Below, one piece after another: positions 28,770-37,123 of a DNA stretch of 64,000 nt. Position 1 is the stretch's first letter; each line of letters starts with the position of its first letter. Location of the stretch: NCBI RefSeq assembly GCF_018327705.1, contig NZ_BNEM01000001.1, positions 558,001 through 622,000 on the forward strand, read 5' to 3'. A program made the translations under genes and the position numbers. The DNA is from Catellatospora sp. TT07R-123 (GTDB lineage: Bacteria > Actinomycetota > Actinomycetes > Mycobacteriales > Micromonosporaceae). Under the pieces are notes generated by a model that had not been told where the DNA came from, made no database searches, and worked only from the letters and a program-made list of their open reading frames with translations.

Positions 28770-29858
28770 ATGGCACAGCAGCGCACCCTGGGTGACGGCG
28801 ACAGCGTGTGGACCGTGTCCGGGTACGACCAGGTGCGTGATGCGCTCGGCGATCCGCGGCTGTCGCTGGACAAGGCGAACGCCACCAACTACACCGGGTT
28901 GCGGCTGCCTGCCGTGTTCGGCCGGAACCTGCTCAACATGGATCCGCCGGACCACACCCGGATCAGGGCGCTGGTCGGTCAGGCGTTCACTCCACGCACC
29001 GTCGACAAGCTGCGCCCGTTCATCGAGAACACCGCGGCGGAGCTCGCGGCGACGCTGGCCGACGGCGCGGACCTGATCGGCTTCTACGCCGCGCCGCTGT
29101 CGCTGACCGTCATCGGCGAGCTGCTGGGAGTGCCCGGCGAGGCACGGTCCCGGTTCAGGTCCTGGACGTCCACGCTGCTCGCGCCCAAGGACCGGGCCGA
29201 TGCCGCCCACGCCATGGGGGCCATGCAGGACTTCCTGACCGACCTCGTCCACCGCCTCCGCGAAGAGCCTGCGGAAGGCCTGCTGAGCGAACTGGTCGAG
29301 GCCCACGACCACGGTGACCGGCTCTCCGAGGACGAACTGGTCAGCCTGGCGTTCCTGCTGCTGTGGGCGGGCTACGAGAACACGGTGAACCTCATCGGCA
29401 ACACCGTCCATGCGCTGCTGACCCACCCGCGCCAGCTGGCGGACGTGCGCGCCGACCCCGGCCTGATCCCGGCGGCTGTCGAGGAGACGCTGCGCTGGAA
29501 CGCGCCGGCGCCCTCGGCGATCCGCCGCTTCCCGATGGAGGACGTCGACCTCGACGGTACGACGATTCCGGCGGGCGCCACCGTGCTGCTGTCCCTGGCC
29601 GACGCCGGACGCGATCCGGACCGGTATGCCGACGCCGAGGACTACCTGCTCCACCGCACCGACGGCGGGAACCTCTCGCTCGGGCGCGGCATCCACTACT
29701 GCGTGGGCGCGCCGCTGGCGCGGCTGGAGGCGGAGGTCGCCGTCAGCGTGCTGCTCGACGCCGCACCGGGTCTGGCTCTGGCCGTACCCGAAGTCGAGCT
29801 GCGCTGGACGGGTGGACACCGCACCCGCGGCCTGCTCCAGCTGCCGGTCACTCTGTGA
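28770..29858 (+). CDS. Cytochrome P450
   Basis: A 362-residue class I P450 monooxygenase. Visible marks: NMDPPDHTRIRALVGQAFTP (C helix), LLLWAGYENTVNLIGN (I helix, with AGYENT in place of AGHETT), AVEETLRW (ExxR) and the haem loop LSLGRGIHYCVGAPLARLE with the Cys ligand. The first position of the haem motif is Leu instead of Phe. The protein is about 35-40 residues shorter at the N-terminus than usual: the family normally has a helix A and beta strand before SVWTVSGYDQVRDALG. No better start or frame is found upstream, so a truncated or frameshifted 5' end is possible. No ferredoxin gene is adjacent. Confidence 0.87.
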   Translation: MAQQRTLGDGDSVWTVSGYDQVRDALGDPRLSLDKANATNYTGLRLPAVFGRNLLNMDPPDHTRIRALVGQAFTPRTVDKLRPFIENTAAELAATLADGADLIGFYAAPLSLTVIGELLGVPGEARSRFRSWTSTLLAPKDRADAAHAMGAMQDFLTDLVHRLREEPAEGLLSELVEAHDHGDRLSEDELVSLAFLLLWAGYENTVNLIGNTVHALLTHPRQLADVRADPGLIPAAVEETLRWNAPAPSAIRRFPMEDVDLDGTTIPAGATVLLSLADAGRDPDRYADAEDYLLHRTDGGNLSLGRGIHYCVGAPLARLEAEVAVSVLLDAAPGLALAVPEVELRWTGGHRTRGLLQLPVTL

Positions 29859-29958
29859 TCTCCGTTGCCACATTGGCTGATTTCAATTTATGATGTGACT
29901 CTTCGGCGAACCGTACGCGTTCCACCTGCCCGCCCGTCCCCTGTCAGGGAGCGCCCGC

Positions 29959-32900
29959 ATGCGTCGCCGCCGAAGCATCCTGCCCGCCATCGTCGCCATA
30001 GCCGCCCTGGTGCTGTCCACCTCGGTGGCCGCGCCCGCGTCCGCCGCACCCCGCTTCCGGGTGCTGGTCTTCTCGAAGGTCACGAACTTCTACCACGACT
30101 CGATCCCGGCCGGCGTCGCCGCCGTCCAGCAGCTCGGGGCCGCGTACAACTTCGAGGTCGAGGCGACCGTCGACGCCGCCGCGTTCACCGACGCCAACCT
30201 CGCCCGGTTCGACGCGCTGATCTTCAACAACACCAACTCGACCCCCGCGTCCGGGGCTCTGCTCGACGCGTCGCAGCGGCTCGCGCTGCAGAACTTCATC
30301 CGCGCCGGCGGCGGCTGGGCGGGACTGCACGCGGCGTCGGCCAGCGAGCGCGACTGGGCCTGGTACGACGGCCTGGTCGGCACGATCTTCGACAACCATC
30401 CGGACTTCACCGCGACCGGCGGGGTCTACCCGGGGCGGATCAAGGTGCTGGACCACGCGCACCCGTCCACTCGCAACCTGCCTGAGCTGTGGGAACGCAG
30501 CGAGGAATGGTACAACTGGATCACCAACCCGACCGGCCGGGTGCACACCCTCGCGCAGATCAAGGTCCGTGACGGCATCTCCGGCCTGGACGAGGGCGTC
30601 GATCATGCGTACTCGTGGTGCCAGAACTACGACGGCGGCCGGTCCTGGTTCACCGCGGGCGGGCACAGCAGTTCCGCGTTCAGCGAGCCGCTGTTCCTCG
30701 ACCACCTGCGCTGGGGCATCGAGTGGGCCGCCGGCGCGGTCGCGGGCGACTGCAGCGCCACCCAGAACGGGCAGTTCCAGCGCGTGCCACTGGTCAACGC
30801 GGACCTGGCCGACCCGTTCGAGCTGGCCGTCGCGCCCGACCGGCGGGTGTTCTACATCCAGCGCACCGGTGCGGTGAAGGTGATCGACCAGGCCACCCTC
30901 GCGGTGACGACCCTGATCGACTTCGCGTACACCCCGGCCCAGACCAGCCAGTCCGACGGCCTGCTCGGGCTGACGCTGGACAACAACTTCGCCACCAACA
31001 ACTGGCTGTACCTGCTGTGGTCGGACCGGACCCTCAACCAGCTGAACCTGTCCCGGTTCACCGTCACCGGCTCCACGATCGCGCTCAGCTCCGAGAAACG
31101 GCTGCTCGCCATACCGACGCTGCGCGGGGAGGCGCGGGCCAACTCGCACATGGGCGGCTCCATCGCCATGGGCAGGGACGGCAATCTGTACGCCGCGATC
31201 GGCGACAACACCGACCCGTTCGAGTCCAGCGGCTTCACCCCGATCGACGAGCGGGCCGGGCGGCGGGCGTACGACGCCCAGGGCACCGCCGGCAACACCA
31301 ACGACCTGCGCGGCAAGCTCCTGCGCATCCGGCCGCAGGCCGACGGCACCTACACCGTGCCCGCCGGCAACCTGTTCGCGCCGGGCACGGCCAAGACCAG
31401 GGCCGAGGTGTACGCCATGGGCTTCCGCAACCCGTTCCGGATCACGGTCGACCCGCTGTCCAACGCCGTCCTGGTCGCCGACTACGGCCCTGACGCCACA
31501 GCCGCCGTCGCCAACCGCGGCCCGGAGGGCACTGTCGAGTTCAACCGGGTCACCAGCGCCGGCAACTACGGCTGGCCGTACTGCATCGGCAACAACATCG
31601 CCTTCAACGACTACGACTTCGCCACCGGGGTCTCCGGGGCGAAGTTCAACTGCGCCGCCCCGGTCAACAACTCCCCCAACAACACCGGCCTGACCGCCCT
31701 GCCCGCCGCCCGCGGCGCGCTCGTCTGGTACGCCTACTCCGCCTCGGCACAGTTCCCCGAGCTCGGCACCGGCGGCGGCGGCCCGATGAGCGGCCCGGTC
31801 TACGACTACGACCCGGCCAACCCCCGGATCTCGAAGTTCCCCGAGTACTTCGAGGGCAAGTGGATCGTCTACGAGCTGACCCGGCAGTGGTGGAAGACGC
31901 TGTCGCTGCACCAGACGGCGCAGACGTTCACCGACCCGCGGTTCGGCCCCACCACCGTCGGCTCGTTGCAGTCCGTCAACGGGATCTTCGCGGGCATGAG
32001 CTGGGTCCAGCCGTTCGAGGCCGAGTTCGGCCCGGACGGATCGCTGTACGTCATCGACTTCGGGGCCGGGTCCGGCAGCGGGCGCGGCGGTTCCAACGAG
32101 GGCGCCGGCATCTACCGGATCGACTATGTGGCCAACGGCGTGCCGCCCACCGCGAAGATCACCGCGAGCCGGGACAACGGGCCCGCTCCGCTGGCGGTCG
32201 CCTTCTCCAGCGCCGGATCGGCCGGGGCGACCTCCTACGCGTGGGACTTCGACGGCAACGGCACCGTCGACTCGACCGCCGCCAGCCCGTCGTACACCTA
32301 CACCTCCCGGGGCCGGTTCAACGCCCGGTTGATCGTCACCGGCGCGGGCGGGCTGACGGCCGTCGCCAGCACCGAGATCACCGTGGGCAACACCCGCCCG
32401 GTCGTGACGATCAACGTGCCGCAGGGCGGGTTCTTCGAGTTCGGCGACCGCATCCCGTACACGGTCACGGTCACCGATCCGGAGGACACCACCGTCGACT
32501 GCAACCGGGTGGTGGTGCAGACGCTGCTCGGCCACGACTCGCACGCGCACCCGATGGACAACTACATCGGCTGCTCCGGCACGCTGGTCACCGAGTCCGG
32601 CGGCGGCGACGGCCACGGGCCCGGCGCCGACCTGTTCACCCTGATCAGCGCCCAGTACACCGACGCCGGCGCGACCGGCGCGCCCGCACTGGTCGGCTCG
32701 GTGCAGGTCGAGTTGCAGCCGCGGAGCATGGAGGCCGAACACTTCGACGCCTCGTCCGGGGTCACCGTGCTCGACCGGGCCACCGCGCAGGCCGGGCGCA
32801 GGCTCGGCGACATCGACGACGGGGACTGGATCAACATCGGCCCGGTCAACCTGCAGAACATCGGCGGGGTCGTGGTCGGAGCCAGCTCCGGGGGCACCGG

Positions 32901-33390
32901 CGGCACGATCGAGTTCCGCAACGGCTCCCCCACCGGCCCGCTGCTGGGCACGGCGACCATCCCGGTCACCGGCAGCTACGACAACGTGGTGTCGCCGACG
33001 GTCGCGCTGACCAACCCGGGCGGCACGTTCACGCTCTACCTGAGGTTCGTCAAGACCGGGCAGACCGGCGATCCGGACATCATGGCGCTGGACTGGCTGC
33101 GCTTCAACGGCCGCGGCGTGAAGGCCGAGACGGGCGCGACACTGACGGCCACGGGCACACCCACCACCGGTACGGGGCCGCTGACCGTCGCCTTCAACAG
33201 CACCGCGACCGCGCCGCCCGGGCGCACGATCGTGGACCGCGAGTGGCGCTTCGGCGACAACAGCGCCACGGTGCACGCGGCCTCGGCCAGCCACGTGTAC
33301 ACCCGCAAGGGCGTCTACACCGCATGGCTGACGCTGACCGACAGCGTCGGCGCGACCCACTCCAGCAGCGTGGTGATCACCGTGAACTGA
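29959..33390 (+). CDS. Secreted ThuA / PQQ-type sugar dehydrogenase / PKD / CBM6 fusion
   Basis: A 1143-residue exported multidomain protein. Signal peptide to about 32; ThuA-like trehalose-utilisation domain about 33-250 (RVLVFSKVTNFYHDSIPAG, GGGWAGLHAAS); a glucose/sorbosone dehydrogenase-type beta-propeller about 265-705 (ELAVAPDRRVFYIQRTG, DNTDPFESSGFTPIDERAG, YAMGFRNPFRITVD, GPEGTVEFNRVTSAGNYGWP); a PKD domain about 728-815; an interdomain beta-sandwich with a His-rich loop (LLGHDSHAHPMDN) about 815-915; a CBM6-type module about 920-1055 (MEAEHFDASSGV); and a final PKD domain to the C-terminus. AGGGAG precedes the ATG. It probably oxidises sugars or polysaccharide ends outside the cell; the exact substrate is unknown. 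A hairpin follows the stop. Confidence 0.9.
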   Translation: MRRRRSILPAIVAIAALVLSTSVAAPASAAPRFRVLVFSKVTNFYHDSIPAGVAAVQQLGAAYNFEVEATVDAAAFTDANLARFDALIFNNTNSTPASGALLDASQRLALQNFIRAGGGWAGLHAASASERDWAWYDGLVGTIFDNHPDFTATGGVYPGRIKVLDHAHPSTRNLPELWERSEEWYNWITNPTGRVHTLAQIKVRDGISGLDEGVDHAYSWCQNYDGGRSWFTAGGHSSSAFSEPLFLDHLRWGIEWAAGAVAGDCSATQNGQFQRVPLVNADLADPFELAVAPDRRVFYIQRTGAVKVIDQATLAVTTLIDFAYTPAQTSQSDGLLGLTLDNNFATNNWLYLLWSDRTLNQLNLSRFTVTGSTIALSSEKRLLAIPTLRGEARANSHMGGSIAMGRDGNLYAAIGDNTDPFESSGFTPIDERAGRRAYDAQGTAGNTNDLRGKLLRIRPQADGTYTVPAGNLFAPGTAKTRAEVYAMGFRNPFRITVDPLSNAVLVADYGPDATAAVANRGPEGTVEFNRVTSAGNYGWPYCIGNNIAFNDYDFATGVSGAKFNCAAPVNNSPNNTGLTALPAARGALVWYAYSASAQFPELGTGGGGPMSGPVYDYDPANPRISKFPEYFEGKWIVYELTRQWWKTLSLHQTAQTFTDPRFGPTTVGSLQSVNGIFAGMSWVQPFEAEFGPDGSLYVIDFGAGSGSGRGGSNEGAGIYRIDYVANGVPPTAKITASRDNGPAPLAVAFSSAGSAGATSYAWDFDGNGTVDSTAASPSYTYTSRGRFNARLIVTGAGGLTAVASTEITVGNTRPVVTINVPQGGFFEFGDRIPYTVTVTDPEDTTVDCNRVVVQTLLGHDSHAHPMDNYIGCSGTLVTESGGGDGHGPGADLFTLISAQYTDAGATGAPALVGSVQVELQPRSMEAEHFDASSGVTVLDRATAQAGRRLGDIDDGDWINIGPVNLQNIGGVVVGASSGGTGGTIEFRNGSPTGPLLGTATIPVTGSYDNVVSPTVALTNPGGTFTLYLRFVKTGQTGDPDIMALDWLRFNGRGVKAETGATLTATGTPTTGTGPLTVAFNSTATAPPGRTIVDREWRFGDNSATVHAASASHVYTRKGVYTAWLTLTDSVGATHSSSVVITVN

Positions 33391-33415
33391 CGCACCACCC
33401 GTAGCGCCACGCGAC

Positions 33416-33453
33416 GTGACAGAGCCGGTCGCCTCCTCGATCGGCTCTGTCAC
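33416..33453. terminator. Bidirectional terminator
   Basis: A perfect 12-bp stem (GTGACAGAGCCG with its complement) and 14-base loop between the ThuA-fusion gene and the convergent unknown gene at 33464. Confidence 0.8.
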
Positions 33454-33463
33454 CAGCCCTGTC

Positions 33464-33976
33464 TCAGCCCGGGGCCGAAGTGCTCTGCCGACATCCCGGG
33501 AGGTGTCCGGTCACCGAGCCGGGGCGGCCGGTCTGGGGCAGGCCCTCCCACCAGTCGAGGTCGACGCTCACATCGCCGTCGGGCCGCAGGCCGCGGCAGA
33601 AGCCGTCCAGGTCGAAGTCGGCGACCGGGCCGCGTTCGGCGCGCTCGATGAACTCATCCGGCAGCCGCACGCGGTGGTCCTCGACATAGTGCGCCAGGCC
33701 CTCGGGCCAGATGAACTCTCCGTCGGTCTGCTCGGCGGAGCCGTTGCCGCAGCCGCACAGCCGGCACAGGGACACGCCCATGGTGAGCACGAATCGCGGC
33801 CCGGATCGGAGATAGGCCGCGACCCGGCGCTGTTGCGTGTCGTCAGCGCCGAGATCCACGAAGCGGCAGACGTCCGGCATGCCCGACCACGCCCACGGTC
33901 CGTCCCAGTACCCGATCCGTCGTGCGATCCTTCCCGCCGCAACGGAGTCTCCGTCTGCCCGCACCAGTCCTGTCAT
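33464..33976 (-). CDS. Conserved hypothetical protein, actinobacterial
   Basis: A 170-residue soluble protein I cannot assign. It has a Cys-rich patch, MGVSLCRLCGCGNGSAEQTDG, that could bind a metal, followed by FIWPEGLAHYVEDHRVRLPDEFIERA, which reads like a conserved motif of a widespread small family. The C-terminal 35 residues look disordered. No signal peptide. It is convergent with the ThuA fusion and lies 60 bases upstream of the RCC1-repeat gene stop, so no operon is obvious. Confidence 0.65.
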   Translation of the reverse strand: MTGLVRADGDSVAAGRIARRIGYWDGPWAWSGMPDVCRFVDLGADDTQQRRVAAYLRSGPRFVLTMGVSLCRLCGCGNGSAEQTDGEFIWPEGLAHYVEDHRVRLPDEFIERAERGPVADFDLDGFCRGLRPDGDVSVDLDWWEGLPQTGRPGSVTGHLPGCRQSTSAPG

Positions 33977-34039
33977 CGGCCGATACTGGCACAGGGGCGA
34001 ACGGGCTGCACCCGTCCGGTCGACGTGGTCGCGGCGATG

Positions 34040-35230
34040 TCAGCCCGCGGCCAGGGCGAACCCGTTTCCGGCGACGACCGCGGCGACGGCGTCCAGGCTC
34101 GTCTGGATCGTGACCGGCAGCGCGCGGCCGGTGGTGCTGCCGTCGCCGAGCTGGCCGGTGTCGTCGCGGCCCCACGCGTGTACGACGTGGTCATCGCCGC
34201 GCGACAGCGCGTAGCTGGTGTCGAACCCGGCCGCGACCGCGCGTGCCCCTGCCAGCCGCCGCACCGTGACCGGACGATCGCGCACGCCGCCGAAGACGCC
34301 GACGCCCAGCTCGCCGGCGGAGTTGTCGCCCCAGGACCGGACGGTGCCGTCCTTGCGCAGCGCCAGGCTGTGCCGCAACCCGGTGGCGATCGCCGCCACC
34401 CCCGTCAGCCCCTCCACCGGAGCGGGCAGCGGCGACGGCGTCTGACTGACCGTGCCCCGGCCTAGCTGGCCGAAGTTGTTCGCGCCCCAGGACAGCACGG
34501 TGCCGTCGCGCCGCAGCGCCAGCACGTGACCGCTGCCCGCCGCGATGGTGCGTACGCCGTGCAGCCCCCGTACCGGCGTCGGGTGCGGGTCGTCCGTGCC
34601 GAACGTGCCGTTGCCGAGCACCCCCGCGCTGTTGTTGCCCCAGGCCAGCACCGTACCGTCGGCCAGCATCGCCATGGAGTAGCTGTCCCGGGCGAAGATC
34701 GCCCGGACCTTCGTCAGCCCGGGCACGCGCACCGGGGTGAGCTGCGGGTTCGGGTCGATGACGCCGAGGCCGAGCTGGCCGCTGCTGTTGTCGCCCCAGG
34801 CCCAGACGGTGCCGTCGCGGCGCAGCGCCAGCGCGTGGACGGCGCCGGCCGCGACCGCGGTGACCTCGTCGAGTCCGGTCACGACGCCCGGGGTGGAGTG
34901 GTCGGTCTCGGTGCCGTCGCCCAGCGGGCCGCGCTCGTTGTCGCCCCAGGCTCGTAGCGTGCCATTGGCCAGCAGCGCGATGCCGTACCCGGTGCCCGCG
35001 CCGAGCTGCGCGACCGACAGCAGGCCCGTCACGGCTACCGGTGTCTGCCGCGGCTGCGTGGTGCCGTCGCCGAGCCGGCCGTCCAGGTTGCTCCCCCACG
35101 CCACCGCCGGGTGCGGTGTGAAGCCGTGTCGCGGCGCAGCCGCCGCCTGGTCGGCGGCGCCGAGCGGCGAGACCAGGATCGTGCCGAGCAGTGCCGCACC
35201 GGCCAGTCGGCGTGTGAGCGTCGTGTCCAT
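34040..35230 (-). CDS. Secreted RCC1-repeat (beta-propeller) protein
   Basis: A protein of about 396 residues with a signal peptide (to about residue 33) and then seven RCC1-type repeats that would form a seven-bladed propeller. Each blade carries the pattern AWGDNSSGQLGLG preceded by HALALRRDGTV; for example TLRAWGDNERGPLGDG, TVLAWGNNSAGVLGNG, TVLSWGANNFGQLGRG and VVHAWGRDDTGQLGDG. Bacterial exported RCC1 proteins are usually binding scaffolds of unknown partner. The ATG at 35230 and a GTG two codons earlier are both possible starts. Divergent from the Nudix-regulator cassette. Confidence 0.88.
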   Translation of the reverse strand: MDTTLTRRLAGAALLGTILVSPLGAADQAAAAPRHGFTPHPAVAWGSNLDGRLGDGTTQPRQTPVAVTGLLSVAQLGAGTGYGIALLANGTLRAWGDNERGPLGDGTETDHSTPGVVTGLDEVTAVAAGAVHALALRRDGTVWAWGDNSSGQLGLGVIDPNPQLTPVRVPGLTKVRAIFARDSYSMAMLADGTVLAWGNNSAGVLGNGTFGTDDPHPTPVRGLHGVRTIAAGSGHVLALRRDGTVLSWGANNFGQLGRGTVSQTPSPLPAPVEGLTGVAAIATGLRHSLALRKDGTVRSWGDNSAGELGVGVFGGVRDRPVTVRRLAGARAVAAGFDTSYALSRGDDHVVHAWGRDDTGQLGDGSTTGRALPVTIQTSLDAVAAVVAGNGFALAAG

Positions 35231-35333
35231 CTTCACCCCGCGTGTTATGGAATCTTTTGTACCGGTGGGTCGCCGACGGATGTCGCCGACACGCCTGGAC
35301 GTGGCAGGTCAGCCCGTATGGATCCGCCGGCGA

Positions 35334-35362
35334 TTGACAGCGGCCACGCCTCGGCCTACAGT
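35334..35362 (+). promoter_or_regulatory. Promoter of the Nudix-kinase-vWA-AdSS cassette
   Basis: Perfect -35 TTGACA (35334-35339), exactly 17 bases, then -10 TACAGT (35357-35362). This is the best consensus-type promoter in the window. Confidence 0.75.
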
Positions 35363-35395
35363 CATTCTCAGTTCGAGTTAATCTCAGATCGATAA
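35363..35395 (+). promoter_or_regulatory. Candidate operator of the Nudix regulator
   Basis: An AT-rich leader with TCTCAG repeated 20 bases apart and the quasi-palindrome GAGTTAATCTC lies right after the -10 box, where a bound NrtR-like protein would block transcription. Assignment is by position only. Confidence 0.35.
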
Positions 35396-35404
35396 GGACA
35401 TGGC

Positions 35405-36130
35405 ATGGTCACCGAGCGCGAGTTCCTCGACGGCTACGACCCGCGGGCCTACCCGGCGGTCGCGGTCACCGTCGACGTCGTCACGCTCACCATCCGCGAC
35501 GGCGTCCTGCACGTGCTGCTCGTCGAACGCGGCGAGCAGCCCCAGGCCGGCCGCCTCGCGCTGCCGGGCGGCTTCGTCCGCGAGGAGACACTCGACCAGG
35601 CGGCCCTGCGCGAGCTCGCCGAGGAGACAGCGATTCTTCCCCGCGTCCACCTGGAGCAGCTCGCGACGTTCGGCGACCCGGGCCGCGATCCGCGCATGCG
35701 GGTGGTGTCGGTCGCCTACCTCGCCTTCGCGCCGCACCTGCCCGATCCGACCGTCGGCGGTGACGCCGCCGCGGCCCGCTGGGTCCCCGTCGGCGCCGCG
35801 ACCGGCCTCGCGTTCGACCACGACGCGATCCTCGCCGCAGGCCTCGAACGTGCCCGCGCCAAAATCGAATACACGCCGCTGGCGACCGCGTTCGTGGGCG
35901 AGGAGTTCACGATCGCGCAGCTGCGCGGCGTGTACATGGCGGTCTGGGGCGAGGAGCCGCACGCAGGCAACTTCCACCGCAAAGCGCTGTCCGTGCCGGG
36001 TTTCATCGCCGACACCGGCGCCACGACCCAGCGCGGCGGCGAACGCGGCGGCCCCCGCTCCAAGCTCTACCGGGCGGGCGACGCCCGCATCCTGCACCCG
36101 GCGCTGCTGCGGCCCTCGCAGGAGCGGTGA
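35405..36130 (+). CDS. NrtR-like Nudix-domain transcriptional regulator
   Basis: A 241-residue protein. The N-terminal Nudix domain (about 15-150) has the box GGFVREETLDQAALRELAEE (residues 55-74): Arg69, Glu70, Glu73 and Glu74 are intact and only the last Gly is Ala, so hydrolysis is possible. The C-terminal part (about 165-235: FVGEEFTIAQLRGVYMAVWG, GNFHRKALSVPGFI, RGGPRSKLYRAG) is the winged helix of the NrtR family, whose members sense ADP-ribose or related nucleotides and repress NAD- or sugar-metabolism genes. AAGG precedes the ATG. It heads a compact four-gene operon and probably autoregulates it through the AT-rich leader. A plain ADP-ribose/NAD hydrolase is the alternative. Confidence 0.88.
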   Translation: MVTEREFLDGYDPRAYPAVAVTVDVVTLTIRDGVLHVLLVERGEQPQAGRLALPGGFVREETLDQAALRELAEETAILPRVHLEQLATFGDPGRDPRMRVVSVAYLAFAPHLPDPTVGGDAAAARWVPVGAATGLAFDHDAILAAGLERARAKIEYTPLATAFVGEEFTIAQLRGVYMAVWGEEPHAGNFHRKALSVPGFIADTGATTQRGGERGGPRSKLYRAGDARILHPALLRPSQER

Positions 36131-37113
36131 TGAGCGGCTTCGACGACGCGGTCACCCGGGTGATGGCCGCACGCGTGCCCGGCGACCTGTTCGGCGGCGG
36201 CGACAGCGGACGCGCATACCGGATGCTCGCCAAGGCCCTGCACCCGGATGCCGCACCGGCCGGCTCGGCCGCGACCGCGACGCGCGCCTTCACCCGGCTC
36301 TCGGACCTGTGGGCGGCGCACCACGACGACACGACGATGGTCACCCACCGCGGCACCTATCGCGTCGGGCCGCTGCGGTACACGGGCGACCTCGCCGACC
36401 TGTACACCGTCGACGACGGCACGGCGCTGCTGAAGCTGCCCCGCCACCCCGCCGACAGCGACCTGATGAGCCGCGAGGCACGCGCCCTGGCCCGGCTGCG
36501 GGACCACGGCGAGGCGCGCCACCACGCGTACGCCCCGCGGCTGATCGAGTCGTTCACGCACCGCGACCCCGCCGGCGGCACCCGCCGCACCGCGACGGTC
36601 CTCGCCCACCAGGACGGGTTCGTGAACCTGGCCCGGGTGAAGCAGTCCCACCCCGACGGGGTCGACCCGCGTGACGCGGCATGGATGTGGCGGCGGCTGC
36701 TGGTCGCCGTCGGGTACGCCCACCGCGCCGGTGTCGTCCACGGCGCCGTCGTCCCCGACCACGTGCTGATCCACCCGGGCGAGCACGGCCTCGTCCTCGT
36801 CGACTGGTGCTACAGCACCACCGAACCCGGCCAGACCGTCCCGGCGCTCGCCGGCGGGTACCGCGACCTCTACCCACCGGAGGTCACCGGCAAGCGCCCC
36901 GCCGGGCCGGCGACCGACGTCCACCTCGCCACCCGGTGCATGACCTGGCTCATGGGCGACCGGACACCGCCGGCCCTGGCCCGGTTCGCCCGCGGCTGCA
37001 CCCTGCCCGACCCGAACACCCGCCCGCACGACGCGTGGCGGCTGCTCGCCGAACTCGACGAGCTGCTCGAAACGCTCTACGGGCCCCGCGCCTACCGGCC
37101 CTTCACCCTGTAA
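36130..37113 (+). CDS. J-domain-like/atypical protein kinase fusion
   Basis: A 327-residue soluble protein. Residues 1-62 look like a shortened J domain: helices around AYRMLAKALHPD with the HPD signature at 38-40, then ATRAFTRLSDLWAAH. Residues about 75-325 have a protein-kinase layout: ALLKLPRHP (Lys102 as the ATP lysine), SREARALARL (helix C Glu), VVHGAVVPDHVLIHP in place of HRDxKPxN (catalytic Asp replaced by Ala206, Asn by His), VLVDWCYST (DFG-like Asp225) and ATDVHLATRCMTWLM. The loss of the HRD Asp suggests a pseudokinase or a kinase with altered chemistry. AGGAG precedes ATG 36130, which overlaps the Nudix stop (TGATG). Function unknown; it would link chaperone recruitment to nucleotide sensing. 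Confidence 0.8.
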   Translation: MSGFDDAVTRVMAARVPGDLFGGGDSGRAYRMLAKALHPDAAPAGSAATATRAFTRLSDLWAAHHDDTTMVTHRGTYRVGPLRYTGDLADLYTVDDGTALLKLPRHPADSDLMSREARALARLRDHGEARHHAYAPRLIESFTHRDPAGGTRRTATVLAHQDGFVNLARVKQSHPDGVDPRDAAWMWRRLLVAVGYAHRAGVVHGAVVPDHVLIHPGEHGLVLVDWCYSTTEPGQTVPALAGGYRDLYPPEVTGKRPAGPATDVHLATRCMTWLMGDRTPPALARFARGCTLPDPNTRPHDAWRLLAELDELLETLYGPRAYRPFTL

Positions 37114-37123
37114 GGAGCAGATC

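Noticed and set aside
28579-29076. A shifted forward frame overlapping the P450 start, considered as its missing N-terminus
   Set aside because: Its sequence has no P450 N-terminal features and it continues in the wrong frame across the P450 gene.
29944-33453. A 1169-codon open frame antisense to the ThuA-dehydrogenase gene
   Set aside because: It is the GC-rich mirror of a real multidomain gene, low in complexity (Gly/Val/Arg/Ala), and matches no fold.
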